DNA of 64,000 bases. It comes from Actinomycetes bacterium. Lineage in GTDB: Bacteria; Actinomycetota; Acidimicrobiia; Acidimicrobiales; Ilumatobacteraceae. The position numbers and the translations under genes were made by a program. Below, one piece after another: positions 33,276 through 41,332 of this stretch; the stretch's first letter is position 1, and the number at the start of each line of letters is the position of its first letter. The notes beneath the pieces were generated by a model. The model was not told where the DNA came from. It saw only the letters and a list, made by a program, of their open reading frames with translations, and did not search any database. Location: assembly GCA_029782355.1 (NCBI GenBank), contig JAKOUY010000016.1, positions 248,001 to 312,000 on the forward strand, read 5' to 3'.

Positions 33276-33605
33276 ATGCCGGGAAACCCGTTGACCGATC
33301 CCGACTGGGCGGCGAACCTGACCAACACGATCGACCGATACGTCGGCCTGGTCCGCGACAACGCCACCGTCCGGGTCGTCAAGATCGTCCGGCTCGTCGT
33401 GTTCGGGCTGCTCGTCGCCGTCGTCGGGATCATCGCCGCCGTGCTCGCCTCGGTGGTCGGCCTGCGCCTGCTGCAGAACCTGCTGACCACGATCTTCTCC
33501 GTCGGTCACGGGTCGGCGGTGTGGATCTCCTACGTGGCCGTCGGCACGCTGTTCCTCCTGGCCGGTGCGTTCGTCATGCGTTCCCGGCACACTCGCCACG
33601 CATGA
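33276..33605 (+). CDS. small membrane protein upstream of trxB
   Basis: A 109-residue protein with two membrane helices, near residues 40-65 and 80-100. The N-terminus (DWAANLTNTIDRYVGLVRDN) is probably an amphipathic helix. Its stop overlaps the trxB start (ATGA 33602-33605). I do not recognise the family; it loosely resembles short holin-like or phage-shock membrane proteins. Confidence 0.75.
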   Translation: MPGNPLTDPDWAANLTNTIDRYVGLVRDNATVRVVKIVRLVVFGLLVAVVGIIAAVLASVVGLRLLQNLLTTIFSVGHGSAVWISYVAVGTLFLLAGAFVMRSRHTRHA

Positions 33606-34543
33606 CCCACCATCGCATCGTCATCATCGGATCCGGACCCGCCGGGCTGACCGCGGCCATCTACACCGCCCGGGCCAACCTGGAGCCGCTGATCATCGAG
33701 GGCGAGCCGAGCAGCACCAGCGACCAGCCCGGCGGGCAACTGATGCTCACCACCGAGGTCGAGAACTTCCCCGGCTTCCCCGACGGCATCATGGGCCCGG
33801 AGTTGATGGGCCGGATGCGCCAGCAGGCCGAGCGGTTCGGCGCCGAGTTCCTGACCGAGAAGGTCACGGCCGTCGACTTCTCGGTCCGCCCCTTCGTGGT
33901 CACCGTCCGCCAGCACACCGTCACCGCCGATTCGGTCATCGTCTCCACCGGCGCCCAGAGCCTGATGCTCGGGCTCGAGGACGAGGCCCGCCTGCTCGGG
34001 CACGGCCTGTCGACCTGCGCCACCTGCGACGGCTTCTTCTTCCGTGGCCAGGAGATCGCCGTGGTCGGGGGCGGTGACAGTGCCGTGGAGGAGGCCACCT
34101 TCCTCACCAAGTTCGCCTCCAAGGTCCACCTGATCCACCGCCGCGACACGCTGCGAGCCAGCAAGATCATGCAGGACCGGGCCTTGTCCAACCCGATCAT
34201 CGAGCCGGTCTGGAACGCCGTGGTCGAGCGCCTGCTCGGCACCGACCGGCTCGAAGGCGCCGTGCTGCGCGACACCGTCACCGGCCAGACCCGCACGTTG
34301 CCCCTGCAGGGCCTGTTCGTGGCCATCGGTCACCGACCGAACACGGACCTGTTCCGCGGCATCCTCGACATGGAGGACAACGGCTACCTGATCACCCGCC
34401 CGGGCTCGACGGCCACGAACATCGACGGCGTGTTCGCCTGCGGCGACGTCCAGGACCACACCTATCGCCAGGCGATCACCGCCGCCGGCTCTGGCTGCAT
34501 GGCCGCGATCGACGCCGAGCGCTGGCTCGAGTCGAGCCACTGA
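33602..34543 (+). CDS. trxB: thioredoxin reductase
   Basis: NADPH-dependent flavoenzyme of 313 residues that reduces thioredoxin. The FAD motif GSGPAGLTAA is at the N-terminus, the redox pair is CATC near residues 138-141, the NADPH motif is GGGDSAVEE, and the second FAD motif is FACGDVQD. Followed by a strong hairpin and then trxA, which therefore has its own transcript start. Confidence 0.97.
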   Translation: MTHHRIVIIGSGPAGLTAAIYTARANLEPLIIEGEPSSTSDQPGGQLMLTTEVENFPGFPDGIMGPELMGRMRQQAERFGAEFLTEKVTAVDFSVRPFVVTVRQHTVTADSVIVSTGAQSLMLGLEDEARLLGHGLSTCATCDGFFFRGQEIAVVGGGDSAVEEATFLTKFASKVHLIHRRDTLRASKIMQDRALSNPIIEPVWNAVVERLLGTDRLEGAVLRDTVTGQTRTLPLQGLFVAIGHRPNTDLFRGILDMEDNGYLITRPGSTATNIDGVFACGDVQDHTYRQAITAAGSGCMAAIDAERWLESSH

Positions 34544-34546
34544 CCG

Positions 34547-34577
34547 GCGGACCTCGCCCCGCCCGGGGGAGGTCCGC
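34547..34577. terminator. hairpin after trxB
   Basis: Nine-base perfect arms GCGGACCTC and GAGGTCCGC, continued inward by CCCC/GGGG around a short loop with one bulged G, four bases after the trxB stop. There is no T-tract. The trxA -10 follows immediately. Confidence 0.5.
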
Positions 34578-34581
34578 TCGG

Positions 34582-34587
34582 TAGCAT
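34582..34587 (+). promoter_or_regulatory. candidate -10 of trxA
   Basis: TAGCAT 27 bases before the trxA ATG, with the Shine-Dalgarno AAAGGA in the leader. Confidence 0.4.
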
Positions 34588-34613
34588 GATCCTCTGACGA
34601 AAGGATCTGCCTC

Positions 34614-34952
34614 ATGGCTGATGGCATCGTGACCCTCACCACCTCGACCTTCGACGAGACGATCAACTCGGCCAGCACGCCGGTGGTCGTCGACCTGTGG
34701 GCGGAGTGGTGCGGCCCGTGCAAGATGATCGCCCCGATCCTGGCCGAGATCGCCACCGAGCAAGCCGGCAAGCTCACCATTGCCAAGGTCAACGTCGACG
34801 AGAACCCCGACCTGGCCATGCGCTACAACGTGATGAGCATCCCCACCCTGCTGGTGTTCGACGGCGGCGAGGTGCGCAAGCGCCTCGTCGGTGCCAAGGG
34901 CAAGGGCCAGCTGCTCCAGGAGCTCAGCGAATTCCTGCCCGCTTCCCTCTGA
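34614..34952 (+). CDS. trxA: thioredoxin
   Basis: A 112-residue thioredoxin with the active site WCGPC near residues 32-36 in [14 protein letters not shown] and the cis-proline region SIPTLLVF. It keeps cytoplasmic disulfides reduced, recycled by the adjacent trxB product. AAAGGA precedes the ATG. Confidence 0.97.
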   Translation: MADGIVTLTTSTFDETINSASTPVVVDLWAEWCGPCKMIAPILAEIATEQAGKLTIAKVNVDENPDLAMRYNVMSIPTLLVFDGGEVRKRLVGAKGKGQLLQELSEFLPASL

Positions 34953-35911
34953 CCGCGGGTCAGCGGGGCGAGGCAGTTCGCGATCTCCAACGGCGGCTGA
35001 CGGCGGCCGGTTTCGCCCGCTCGGGCCACCTCGAACCCGCGTTGCTCTGCGAGGCGACCGTGGACGCAGTCCGCGAGTTCCAGCGCGCCCGCGGGTTGTT
35101 CGTCACCGGCGTGTGCGACGAGCACACCTGGAGCGCCCTGGTCGAGGCGAGCTGGGAGCTCGGCGACCGCCCACTGTTCCTGACCTCGCCGAACCTGCGC
35201 GGGGACGACGTCATCCAGCTGCAGACCCGGCTGGCCCGCCTCGGCTTCGACTGTGGACGGGTCGACGGCATCTTCGGCCCGCGAGCCGTCCACGCCGTCA
35301 CCGCCTTCCAGGACGAGGCCGGCCTGGTGGCCGACGGGGTCTGCGGCCCGAAGACCCTCCAAGCGCTGTCCGTGCTGGCCGACCACTCCGGTAGCGGTCC
35401 GGGCGTGGCGATGATCCGCGAGCACGAGGGCCTCCGCGATCACGCCGGCTCGGTCGCCGGGGCACGCATCGTCGTCGGACAGTTCGGCGCCCTGGGCTCG
35501 GTCGTCCGGCTCCTGGCTCGCGACCTGCGTGACCGAGGTGCATCGGTGATCGTCCTCGACGAACCCGACCCGCTGGCTCAGGCCGAGACGGCCAACCAGT
35601 TCGGGGCGACGATCTACCTGGCCTTCGAGGCCACGGAGCAGGCCCGGCTGGACATCCACTTCTACCAGGTGCCGTCGTTCGAGTCGGTCCGCGGCCACCT
35701 GCTGGCCGATCGAATGGCCGAGGCCGTCGCCGACCGCCTCGGACGCACCGCCACGGTCCAGGGCATGCGCCTCCCGGTCCTGCGCGAGACCCGGATGCCC
35801 GCCCTGCACGTCGTGCTCGGGCCGGTGCACGAGTTCACCGATCAAGCCCGAGAGTTGGCCTGGGCGACGGCGGCAGCGGTCCAGTCATGGATCTCAGGTC
35901 GCGCGTCATAG
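34949..35911 (+). CDS. cwlM: CwlM-like peptidoglycan-binding pseudo-amidase, apparent CTG start
   Basis: A 320-residue cytoplasmic protein with two PG_binding_1 repeats (about residues 4-60 and 75-135) and an amidase_3-like domain (about 155-315). The amidase zinc ligands are missing: no DPGHGG-type motif, and the usual SIHAN stretch reads YLAFEA. In mycobacteria CwlM likewise acts as a regulator of peptidoglycan precursor synthesis rather than as an amidase. No ATG, GTG or TTG lies near the start of the first domain. The only suitable codon is CTG 34949, which overlaps the trxA stop as CTGA, parallel to the ATGA/GTGA overlaps elsewhere. Confidence 0.82.
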   Translation: MTAGQRGEAVRDLQRRLTAAGFARSGHLEPALLCEATVDAVREFQRARGLFVTGVCDEHTWSALVEASWELGDRPLFLTSPNLRGDDVIQLQTRLARLGFDCGRVDGIFGPRAVHAVTAFQDEAGLVADGVCGPKTLQALSVLADHSGSGPGVAMIREHEGLRDHAGSVAGARIVVGQFGALGSVVRLLARDLRDRGASVIVLDEPDPLAQAETANQFGATIYLAFEATEQARLDIHFYQVPSFESVRGHLLADRMAEAVADRLGRTATVQGMRLPVLRETRMPALHVVLGPVHEFTDQARELAWATAAAVQSWISGRAS

Positions 35912-35912
35912 T

Positions 35913-35933
35913 TTGTCCACACCCTCGTCCACA
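35913..35933. promoter_or_regulatory. DnaA boxes between cwlM and parB
   Basis: TTGTCCACA (35913-35921, perfect) and TCGTCCACA (35925-35933, one mismatch) in the 74-base gap between the convergent cwlM and parB genes. A short inverted repeat CGTGAC-TATTC-GTCACG (35981-35997) overlaps the parB stop. Confidence 0.5.
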
Positions 35934-35985
35934 GATGTGTGTAACCCTGCCGCGCGAGGTTGGGGACAGGGTTTACGAAACGTGA

Positions 35986-36915
35986 CTATTCGTCACGCTC
36001 TGTGGTAACCATTCGGTAGTAGATCCGCTCGAGGTCCTCTAGGTCGGCGAAGTCGACCGTCAGCCGACCCTTCTTGCGCCCCAACGTCACCGCCACCGGT
36101 GTGGATAAGTGGTCGCTGAGCAACCGCTCCAACTCGAGCAAGCCAGGCGGTCGGAGTCGGGTCCCCGGCGCGATCCCGGCCCCGTCGACGGTTCCCGCGG
36201 TTGGCGTGGGCGCCGCGCTCTCGCTGGACGGCGGCTCGGCCGCCGGATCGGCGCGCATCGCCGCCTCCAACATGCGGACCGACCAGCCCTCGGCGACGGC
36301 CTCCTGGGCGAGGTGCTCCTGGCGGGCCCGGTCCGGGCTGGCCAGCAGAACCTTGGCATGACCGGCCGACAGACGCCCATCGCCGAGCAGGTGCAGCACG
36401 GCCGGCGGGAGGGACAGGAGCCGGAGGGTGTTGGTGACGGCAGACCGGCTCTTGCCGACTCGGGCGGCGACCTGCTCGTGGGTCAGCTCGAAGTCCTCGA
36501 CGAGCTGCTGGTAGGCGGCGCCCTCTTCGAGCACGGTCAGGTCCTGACGATGGAGGTTCTCGACCAAGGCCCGCTCCACCGAGCCGAGATCATCGGTCTC
36601 TCGGACGATCGCCGGGATGGTCGACAGATCGGCTCGTCCGGCAGCCCGCCACCGGCGCTCGCCGGCGATCAACTCGTACTGACCGTCTCCGACCGGCCGG
36701 ACCAAGACCGGTTGGAGGACGCCGAGCTCGGCGACCGAGGCGGCCAGCTCGGCCAGCGAGGCCTCGTCGAAGTGCACCCGCGGCTGATGGGCATTCGGTC
36801 GGATGGCTGCCACCGGCAGCTCGACCAGGCGCGGTTGGTCACCGGGGGCCGGGAGCCGGGTCGCCTCGGTGGGGATCAGCGAGCCGAGTCCCCTACCCAA
36901 TCCGGGTCGAACCAT
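35986..36915 (-). CDS. parB: chromosome partitioning protein ParB
   Basis: A 309-residue CTP-dependent clamp that loads at parS and spreads. It opens GLGRGLGSLIP, followed by the ParB/Srx domain with GERRWRAA and ENLHRQDL, a helix-turn-helix (LTHEQVAARVGKSRSAVTN) and a C-terminal dimerisation domain. ATG 36915 has GGAGGTG upstream and lies within parA, giving a 23-base overlap. A run of codons TTA TCC ACA near the 3' end creates a perfect DnaA box (36100-36108). Confidence 0.97.
   Translation of the reverse strand: MVRPGLGRGLGSLIPTEATRLPAPGDQPRLVELPVAAIRPNAHQPRVHFDEASLAELAASVAELGVLQPVLVRPVGDGQYELIAGERRWRAAGRADLSTIPAIVRETDDLGSVERALVENLHRQDLTVLEEGAAYQQLVEDFELTHEQVAARVGKSRSAVTNTLRLLSLPPAVLHLLGDGRLSAGHAKVLLASPDRARQEHLAQEAVAEGWSVRMLEAAMRADPAAEPPSSESAAPTPTAGTVDGAGIAPGTRLRPPGLLELERLLSDHLSTPVAVTLGRKKGRLTVDFADLEDLERIYYRMVTTERDE
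36100..36108. promoter_or_regulatory. DnaA box inside parB
   Basis: TGTGGATAA, the exact reverse of TTATCCACA, formed in parB by the rare leucine codon TTA followed by TCC ACA. It lies 167 bases from the intergenic pair at 35913-35933. Confidence 0.4.
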
Positions 36916-37735
36916 GGTGCACCTCCTGGGCAACGGCGCGATACGCCGAGGCACCGCGTGACATGGGGTCGAAGGTGATGATCGGCTGGCCGTACGACGG
37001 CGCTTCGGACAGCCGCACCGTGCGCGGCACGACCGTGCGGCAGACCGTGTCGCCGAAGTGGTTGCGCACCTCGTCGACGACCTGCTCGGCCAACTTGGTC
37101 CGAGCGTCGTACATCACGCAGACGATCGTCGACAGCTCCAGCCGTGGATTGAGGTTGCGCTGGACCAGATCGACGTTGCGCAGCAGCTGACCGAGGCCCT
37201 CCAGGGCGTAGTACTCGCACTGGATGGGCACCAGCACCTCATGGGCAGCGTTCAGCCCGTTGACGGTGAGCAACCCGAGCGATGGGGGGCAATCGATGAG
37301 CACGTAGTCGTAGTCGTCGAGCACCGCCTCGATGGCCTTGCGCAGACGATGCTCCCGGCTGAACAGGGGCACCAGCTCGATCTCCGCCCCGGCCAGATCG
37401 AGACTGGCCGGGGCGAGGAACAGGCCGCGCACCGCCGTCGGTTCGACACAGTCCTCCAGCGGCACGTCGTGCAGCAGCACGTGGTACATCGAGGTGGCCA
37501 ACCCCCGTGTCTCGATCCCCAGACCGGTCGAGGCGTTGCCCTGCGGATCGAGGTCGACGATCAGCGTCCGGCAGCCCAACTCGGCCAGGCAGGCTCCGAG
37601 ATTGATGGCCGTGGTGGTCTTGCCGACCCCGCCCTTCTGGTTGGCCACGGCGATGACCCGGGGGAGCGGGCGGCGCAGCGTGGAGGCTCGGTCGTCGGCC
37701 GACGGGGGGACGGTCCGCTCGGGCTCGTCGCTCAT
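36893..37735 (-). CDS. parA: chromosome partitioning ATPase ParA (Soj)
   Basis: A 280-residue deviant Walker ATPase that moves ParB-parS complexes over the nucleoid. The P-loop KGGVGKTT is at residues 34-41, Walker A' is DLDPQGNAS, and Walker B is VLIDCPPSLGLLT. First gene of parA-parB on this strand. Two parS sites lie between its start and the 3' end of rsmG. Confidence 0.97.
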   Translation of the reverse strand: MSDEPERTVPPSADDRASTLRRPLPRVIAVANQKGGVGKTTTAINLGACLAELGCRTLIVDLDPQGNASTGLGIETRGLATSMYHVLLHDVPLEDCVEPTAVRGLFLAPASLDLAGAEIELVPLFSREHRLRKAIEAVLDDYDYVLIDCPPSLGLLTVNGLNAAHEVLVPIQCEYYALEGLGQLLRNVDLVQRNLNPRLELSTIVCVMYDARTKLAEQVVDEVRNHFGDTVCRTVVPRTVRLSEAPSYGQPIITFDPMSRGASAYRAVAQEVHHGSTRIG

Positions 37736-37772
37736 GGGCGACACGATATCCCGAGCAGCCCGGGCCACCGGA

Positions 37773-37788
37773 TGTTCCACGTGGAACC
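37773..37788. other. parS site 1
   Basis: TGTTCCACGTGGAACC contains the palindrome GTTCCACGTGGAAC, matching actinobacterial parS. It lies 38 bases upstream of the parA start. Confidence 0.9.
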
Positions 37789-37828
37789 ATCCGAGCGGCG
37801 AGCTGGGTTCTCGCCGGCGATCCGTGGC

Positions 37829-37844
37829 GGTTCCACGTGGAACA
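37829..37844. other. parS site 2
   Basis: GGTTCCACGTGGAACA carries the same 14-bp palindromic core, 41 bases from site 1 and directly abutting the rsmG stop codon. The two sites form the local ParB nucleation centre. Confidence 0.9.
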
Positions 37845-38387
37845 TCACCGATGCTGCAGGTGGCGCAGGCCGTCGTGTGCTCCGAGGTCGACCATGCTCC
37901 ATCGGTCGAGCAGCTCAGCCGGCCACCGCGCTCCATCCACCGGATCGCCCGGCGGTTCGCTGACCAGGGCGATCCCGCCCTCCCGGAGCAGGGCCGCAGC
38001 CCATCGAAGGGTGACGGGCGGGGCGGCGAAGCTGCGCGCCGTGACCACGTCGAACCGGCCGGGGTGCGACGTCGCCACCTGGCGAACGTCGGCGACGAGG
38101 ACGGCGGCGCTCGACAGGCCGAGTGCCACGACGGCCCGATGCAGCTGATCGGCCCGGCTCTGGCGGCGCTCGACCAACGTCACGGCCAGCTGCGGGCGTC
38201 GCCAGGCGATGACCAGGCCGGGAAGTCCACCTCCGGAACCCAGATCGACGAGATCTCGGGCGCCGTCGGGGATGGCGCCCACGAACCGGTCGGCGTGGGC
38301 CACAGCCCGGGACAGCGACCGTTCGCCGATCGCCCCCCGTCGGCGGATGTGCTCGAGGACGACCAGCAGGTCGTCGTCGCCGGCCAC
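37845..38387 (-). CDS. rsmG: 16S rRNA m7G527 methyltransferase
   Basis: SAM-dependent methyltransferase acting on G527 of 16S rRNA; its loss gives low-level streptomycin resistance. The SAM motif is VDLGSGGGLPGLVIA and the catalytic-core region FDVVTARSFA. At 180 residues from GTG 38387 it is a little shorter than usual (about 205), mainly at the ends. It lies ten bases after jag in the rpmH-to-parA order. Confidence 0.93.
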   Translation of the reverse strand: MAGDDDLLVVLEHIRRRGAIGERSLSRAVAHADRFVGAIPDGARDLVDLGSGGGLPGLVIAWRRPQLAVTLVERRQSRADQLHRAVVALGLSSAAVLVADVRQVATSHPGRFDVVTARSFAAPPVTLRWAAALLREGGIALVSEPPGDPVDGARWPAELLDRWSMVDLGAHDGLRHLQHR

Positions 38388-38397
38388 GTCCGGTCGT

Positions 38398-39225
38398 TCA
38401 GCCCGACGGGGCGATCACCACGCGGCGGTAGGGATCCTCCCCCTCGGAACGGGTCGAGATGCCGTCCATGCCTGCGAGCGCATCGTGGATCGCCTTGCGA
38501 TCGGCCGAGCCCATCGGCTCGAGGACCCGGGCCGTGCCCGACGCCTTGACATCCTCGGCCATCTTCGTGGCGAACGCGCCAAGGGCCTCCTGGCGGCGCT
38601 GGCGGTATCCGCCGATGTCGACCCGCAGCCTAGTGTCGTGATCGCCGAGACGTCGCTGCGAGGCAACCCGGGCCAGGTCCTGGATGGCCTGGAGGGTGGT
38701 GCCTCGCGGTCCCACGAGCAAGCCGACGTTGGCCCCGGACACGCGGATCTCCAACTCACTGCCCGCTCCGGACAGGTCCGTGGTGGCCTCCAGCCCGAAG
38801 GCCTCGACCAGTCCGCCGACGAAGCGGCGGGCTTCCTCGCCGACCTGCGCGGCGTCGACCGCTGGGCCAGCCGGACGATCGGCCCGCGGAGTCGACGGAC
38901 GCGGCTCGCTGCGCCGGGCCCGCTCGGCCGGTCGCCTTGGGGTGGCGTCGGCCGCCGGGGTCGTGCTGGCAGCGCCTGCCGCTCCCGTCGTCGGCGCCGC
39001 GGCCTCCTTCTTCGGCCGCCGCTCACGGCGCTCCGGCTTGGTGCGCACCTGCGTCGGGCGCACCCGGGCGCGCACTCGCGCCTCGCCCCGAACCCGACCG
39101 AACAGGCCGGCCTTCGGCTCGTCGAGCACGTCGAACTCGGCCTCGTCCTCGGCCACGCCGAGCTGATCCAGGGCCTTGCCCTTGGCTTCATCCAGCGTCT
39201 TGCCGGTGGTTTCCACCCACTCCAT
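38398..39225 (-). CDS. jag: Jag/KhpB RNA-binding protein
   Basis: A 275-residue RNA-binding protein: Jag-N domain (residues 1-50, TTGKTLDEAKGKALDQLG), a long Ala/Pro/Arg/Glu linker, a KH domain (about 155-200, VGPRGTTLQAIQDL) and an R3H domain (about 210-272, YRQRRQEAL and RKAIHDAL). It probably partners a KhpA protein in RNA regulation of growth and division. Next to yidC as in most Gram-positives. Confidence 0.93.
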   Translation of the reverse strand: MEWVETTGKTLDEAKGKALDQLGVAEDEAEFDVLDEPKAGLFGRVRGEARVRARVRPTQVRTKPERRERRPKKEAAAPTTGAAGAASTTPAADATPRRPAERARRSEPRPSTPRADRPAGPAVDAAQVGEEARRFVGGLVEAFGLEATTDLSGAGSELEIRVSGANVGLLVGPRGTTLQAIQDLARVASQRRLGDHDTRLRVDIGGYRQRRQEALGAFATKMAEDVKASGTARVLEPMGSADRKAIHDALAGMDGISTRSEGEDPYRRVVIAPSG

Positions 39226-39245
39226 GACGTCCTCCGTCTCTCCTG

Positions 39246-40325
39246 CTACTTCTTCTTCGACTGCTTCTGCTGGGCACGTGACCCGTCACGCACCGCTCGC
39301 CCACTGGATGCCGGCCGGCTGGCCGACGCCCGCCCACCCGTGGGGCGGTTCTTCGGCGGCGTGACCCGCTTGCTGACCACGGGCGTCGCCGCCTCGGCCG
39401 CAGCCGGCTGCGCGTCCCGGCGAGCCTGGGCCTCGCGGCGGGCCTGGGCGAACAGCCCGCCACCACCGCCGGCATCCTTGTCGGCCTTGGCGATCTCCCG
39501 GGCCCGCTCCCCGGCGGCGTGCGCCTGGCGGCCGAGCGAGTCCTCACCCTTGTAGAACCGATGGGTGATGTAGTGCTGCAGACCGATGCGGATGATCGCC
39601 TGGGCCATGTAGTAGATGATCAGACCGGTGGGCCAGAACACCAGGATGACGGCGAAGACCACCGGCAGGTACTGCATGATCTTCTGCTGGGTCGCCGACA
39701 TGTTCGGTGCGGCCATGGCCCGGGCGGCGATCTGGCGTTGCTGGATGAGGTACAGGCCACCGAGGGCGACGACCAGCAGGGCGTACGGCCAGCCGGCACC
39801 GATGCTGTGGGCGATCTTCGACGACGGACGGGCGGCGAGGTCGAAGCCCCACTGGAGCATCTCCTTCTTGCCGACGAGCGACTTGTAGAGCACCGAGCCG
39901 TGGTCGACGTACTTGGGCTCGAAGGCGTCCTGGACGATCGTGACCCCGTCGACCACGGCCGGCTTGACATCGGCGTGCCGGAAGGTCAGACCACTGAGGA
40001 CCTTGAACATGATCCAGAAGACGGGCATCTGCAGCAGCAGCGGGAAGCACGAGGCCAGCGGGTTGACCTTGTGCTCCTGGTAGAGCTTCATCATCTCTTC
40101 GTTGAGCTTCTGGCGGTCGCCGCGGTACTGCTGCTGGAGCTTGCGCATCTCGGGCTGCAGGCGCTGCATCTCCAGCATCCCCTTGGTGCTCTTCAGCAGC
40201 AGGGGCGCGGTGATCGCCATGACGATGAAGGCCATGAACGACACCGACAAGATGTAATTGTGGGTCAGGCCATAGAACCATTGGTACGGCTTGGCAAAGA
40301 CGTCAAACAGGCCGGCGGCAATCAT
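39246..40325 (-). CDS. yidC: membrane protein insertase YidC
   Basis: A 359-residue Oxa1/YidC insertase of the Gram-positive type. There are about five membrane helices, beginning near residue 5-20 (re-entrant start region), with [20 protein letters not shown], then the coiled cytoplasmic hairpin [20 protein letters not shown] and helices near 95-115, 175-195 and 215-245. The C-terminal tail is very basic (ending QQKQSKKK), typical of ribosome-binding YidC without SecDF partners nearby. No lipobox. The ATG overlaps the yidD stop. Confidence 0.94.
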   Translation of the reverse strand: MIAAGLFDVFAKPYQWFYGLTHNYILSVSFMAFIVMAITAPLLLKSTKGMLEMQRLQPEMRKLQQQYRGDRQKLNEEMMKLYQEHKVNPLASCFPLLLQMPVFWIMFKVLSGLTFRHADVKPAVVDGVTIVQDAFEPKYVDHGSVLYKSLVGKKEMLQWGFDLAARPSSKIAHSIGAGWPYALLVVALGGLYLIQQRQIAARAMAAPNMSATQQKIMQYLPVVFAVILVFWPTGLIIYYMAQAIIRIGLQHYITHRFYKGEDSLGRQAHAAGERAREIAKADKDAGGGGGLFAQARREAQARRDAQPAAAEAATPVVSKRVTPPKNRPTGGRASASRPASSGRAVRDGSRAQQKQSKKK

Positions 40326-40549
40326 CGGCGAGCCTTTCGGTGAGGGACCCGAGCAGGGGCTCGGTCCGGGACGGGGTCATATCCGGATGGCCCGAACGGC
40401 CGGCAGCGGATCAGCCGGCGCGCTGCCAGCCAGGCACCGCGCCACCGACCGTGGTCGACCACGGCCTGGCGGGCGTACTCCGAGCACGACGGGGTGAAGC
40501 GGCACGGCGAGGGCCGGCCCTCCATCGCCCGCTGGTACTGATCGATCAG
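40322..40549 (-). CDS. yidD: membrane protein insertion efficiency factor, apparent CTG start
   Basis: A 75-residue YidD protein that aids YidC-dependent insertion. Core motif [11 protein letters not shown], then the conserved [17 protein letters not shown]. No ATG, GTG or TTG precedes the conserved helix in frame within about 80 codons, and ATG 40519-region codons would remove [10 protein letters not shown] or part of it. A CTG at 40549 overlaps the rnpA stop as CTGA and gives a normal length. This matches the TTGA and ATGA overlaps of its neighbours. Confidence 0.85.
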   Translation of the reverse strand: MIDQYQRAMEGRPSPCRFTPSCSEYARQAVVDHGRWRGAWLAARRLIRCRPFGPSGYDPVPDRAPARVPHRKARR

Positions 40550-40878
40550 CCAGAGGAGTGCGCCGCGTCGAACCGGCGGCGCAGTTCGGTCAGGTCGAAC
40601 TGCAGTTCGCCGTAGCTGGATGCGGTGGCGGCTGGCGTGGCGCCGATCAGGTACCAGCCGGGCGGCAGCGGGTCGCCAGCCACCAGCGAGCGCAGCCGGC
40701 GGCGCAACCGGTTGCGTGCCACGGCCGGCCCGCAGGCGCGGCCGATCGCAAAGGCCAGGCGCGGCGGTTGCGCCGATTCGTCGAGAAGGTAGGTGCACCA
40801 CAGCACTCCGGCCCGGACGCGCCGTCCCCGACCCGCCAACCGGGCGAAGTCGTCGCGCTCGCGGATACGCCAGATCAA
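40546..40878 (-). CDS. rnpA: ribonuclease P protein component
   Basis: A 110-residue protein subunit of RNase P. The N-terminal [18 protein letters not shown] and the RNR motif [12 protein letters not shown] are clear. The start is a TTG overlapping the rpmH stop by four bases (TTGA, 40875-40878). Confidence 0.95.
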   Translation of the reverse strand: MIWRIRERDDFARLAGRGRRVRAGVLWCTYLLDESAQPPRLAFAIGRACGPAVARNRLRRRLRSLVAGDPLPPGWYLIGATPAATASSYGELQFDLTELRRRFDAAHSSG

Positions 40879-41009
40879 GCCGACAGGCGGTAGCGACCCT
40901 TGGCCCGGCGAGCCTTGAGCACCGCTCGCCCCGCCCGGGTGCTCATCCGCTGGCGGAATCCATGCTTCTTGGCCCGACGGCGGTTGTTGGGTTGGTAGGT
41001 GCGCTTCAC
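40875..41009 (-). CDS. rpmH: ribosomal protein bL34
   Basis: A 44-residue large-subunit protein with the family sequence [18 protein letters not shown]. The GTG start has GAGGAGG six bases upstream. It heads the rpmH-rnpA-yidD-yidC-jag-rsmG-parA-parB strand leading away from the origin. Confidence 0.97.
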   Translation of the reverse strand: MKRTYQPNNRRRAKKHGFRQRMSTRAGRAVLKARRAKGRYRLSA

Positions 41010-41332
41010 GCAGCCCTCCTCACGACAGCTCACGACACCGGCCGGACCGGTGGACACGACGACAACTTGGCGACCACGTGACGCTCGGCGACGACGCGGC
41101 TCGCGGCGACGCCAACGGGCGAAGGCCGTCCGACAGGCTACGGTCGAGCGCCCACGGTCCGCAACACCCGGCGTCCCGGCCACGCGGTGGGGGGGAGCGG
41201 CGCCGTTTCCGTGCTCCCGAGCGTGCTGCTAGCGTGGGCAATTCAGTCGTCAGGCCCGCGCGCTGCCCGCTTCCACACACCTTGTGGACAAACGTGTGGA
41301 CAGGCGAGGGTGATGCTGCGGAGGGATTGCCG
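41010..41332. promoter_or_regulatory. rpmH-dnaA divergent region with dnaA promoter and DnaA boxes
   Basis: No gene is seen in these 323 bases. TAGCGT (41230-41235) is a candidate dnaA -10, with TTTCCG 18 bases upstream. The roughly 90-base leader contains TGTGGACAA (41283-41291, perfect DnaA box in reverse) and TGTGGACAG (41295-41303), placed for autorepression by DnaA. GGAGGG precedes the dnaA GTG. Confidence 0.6.
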
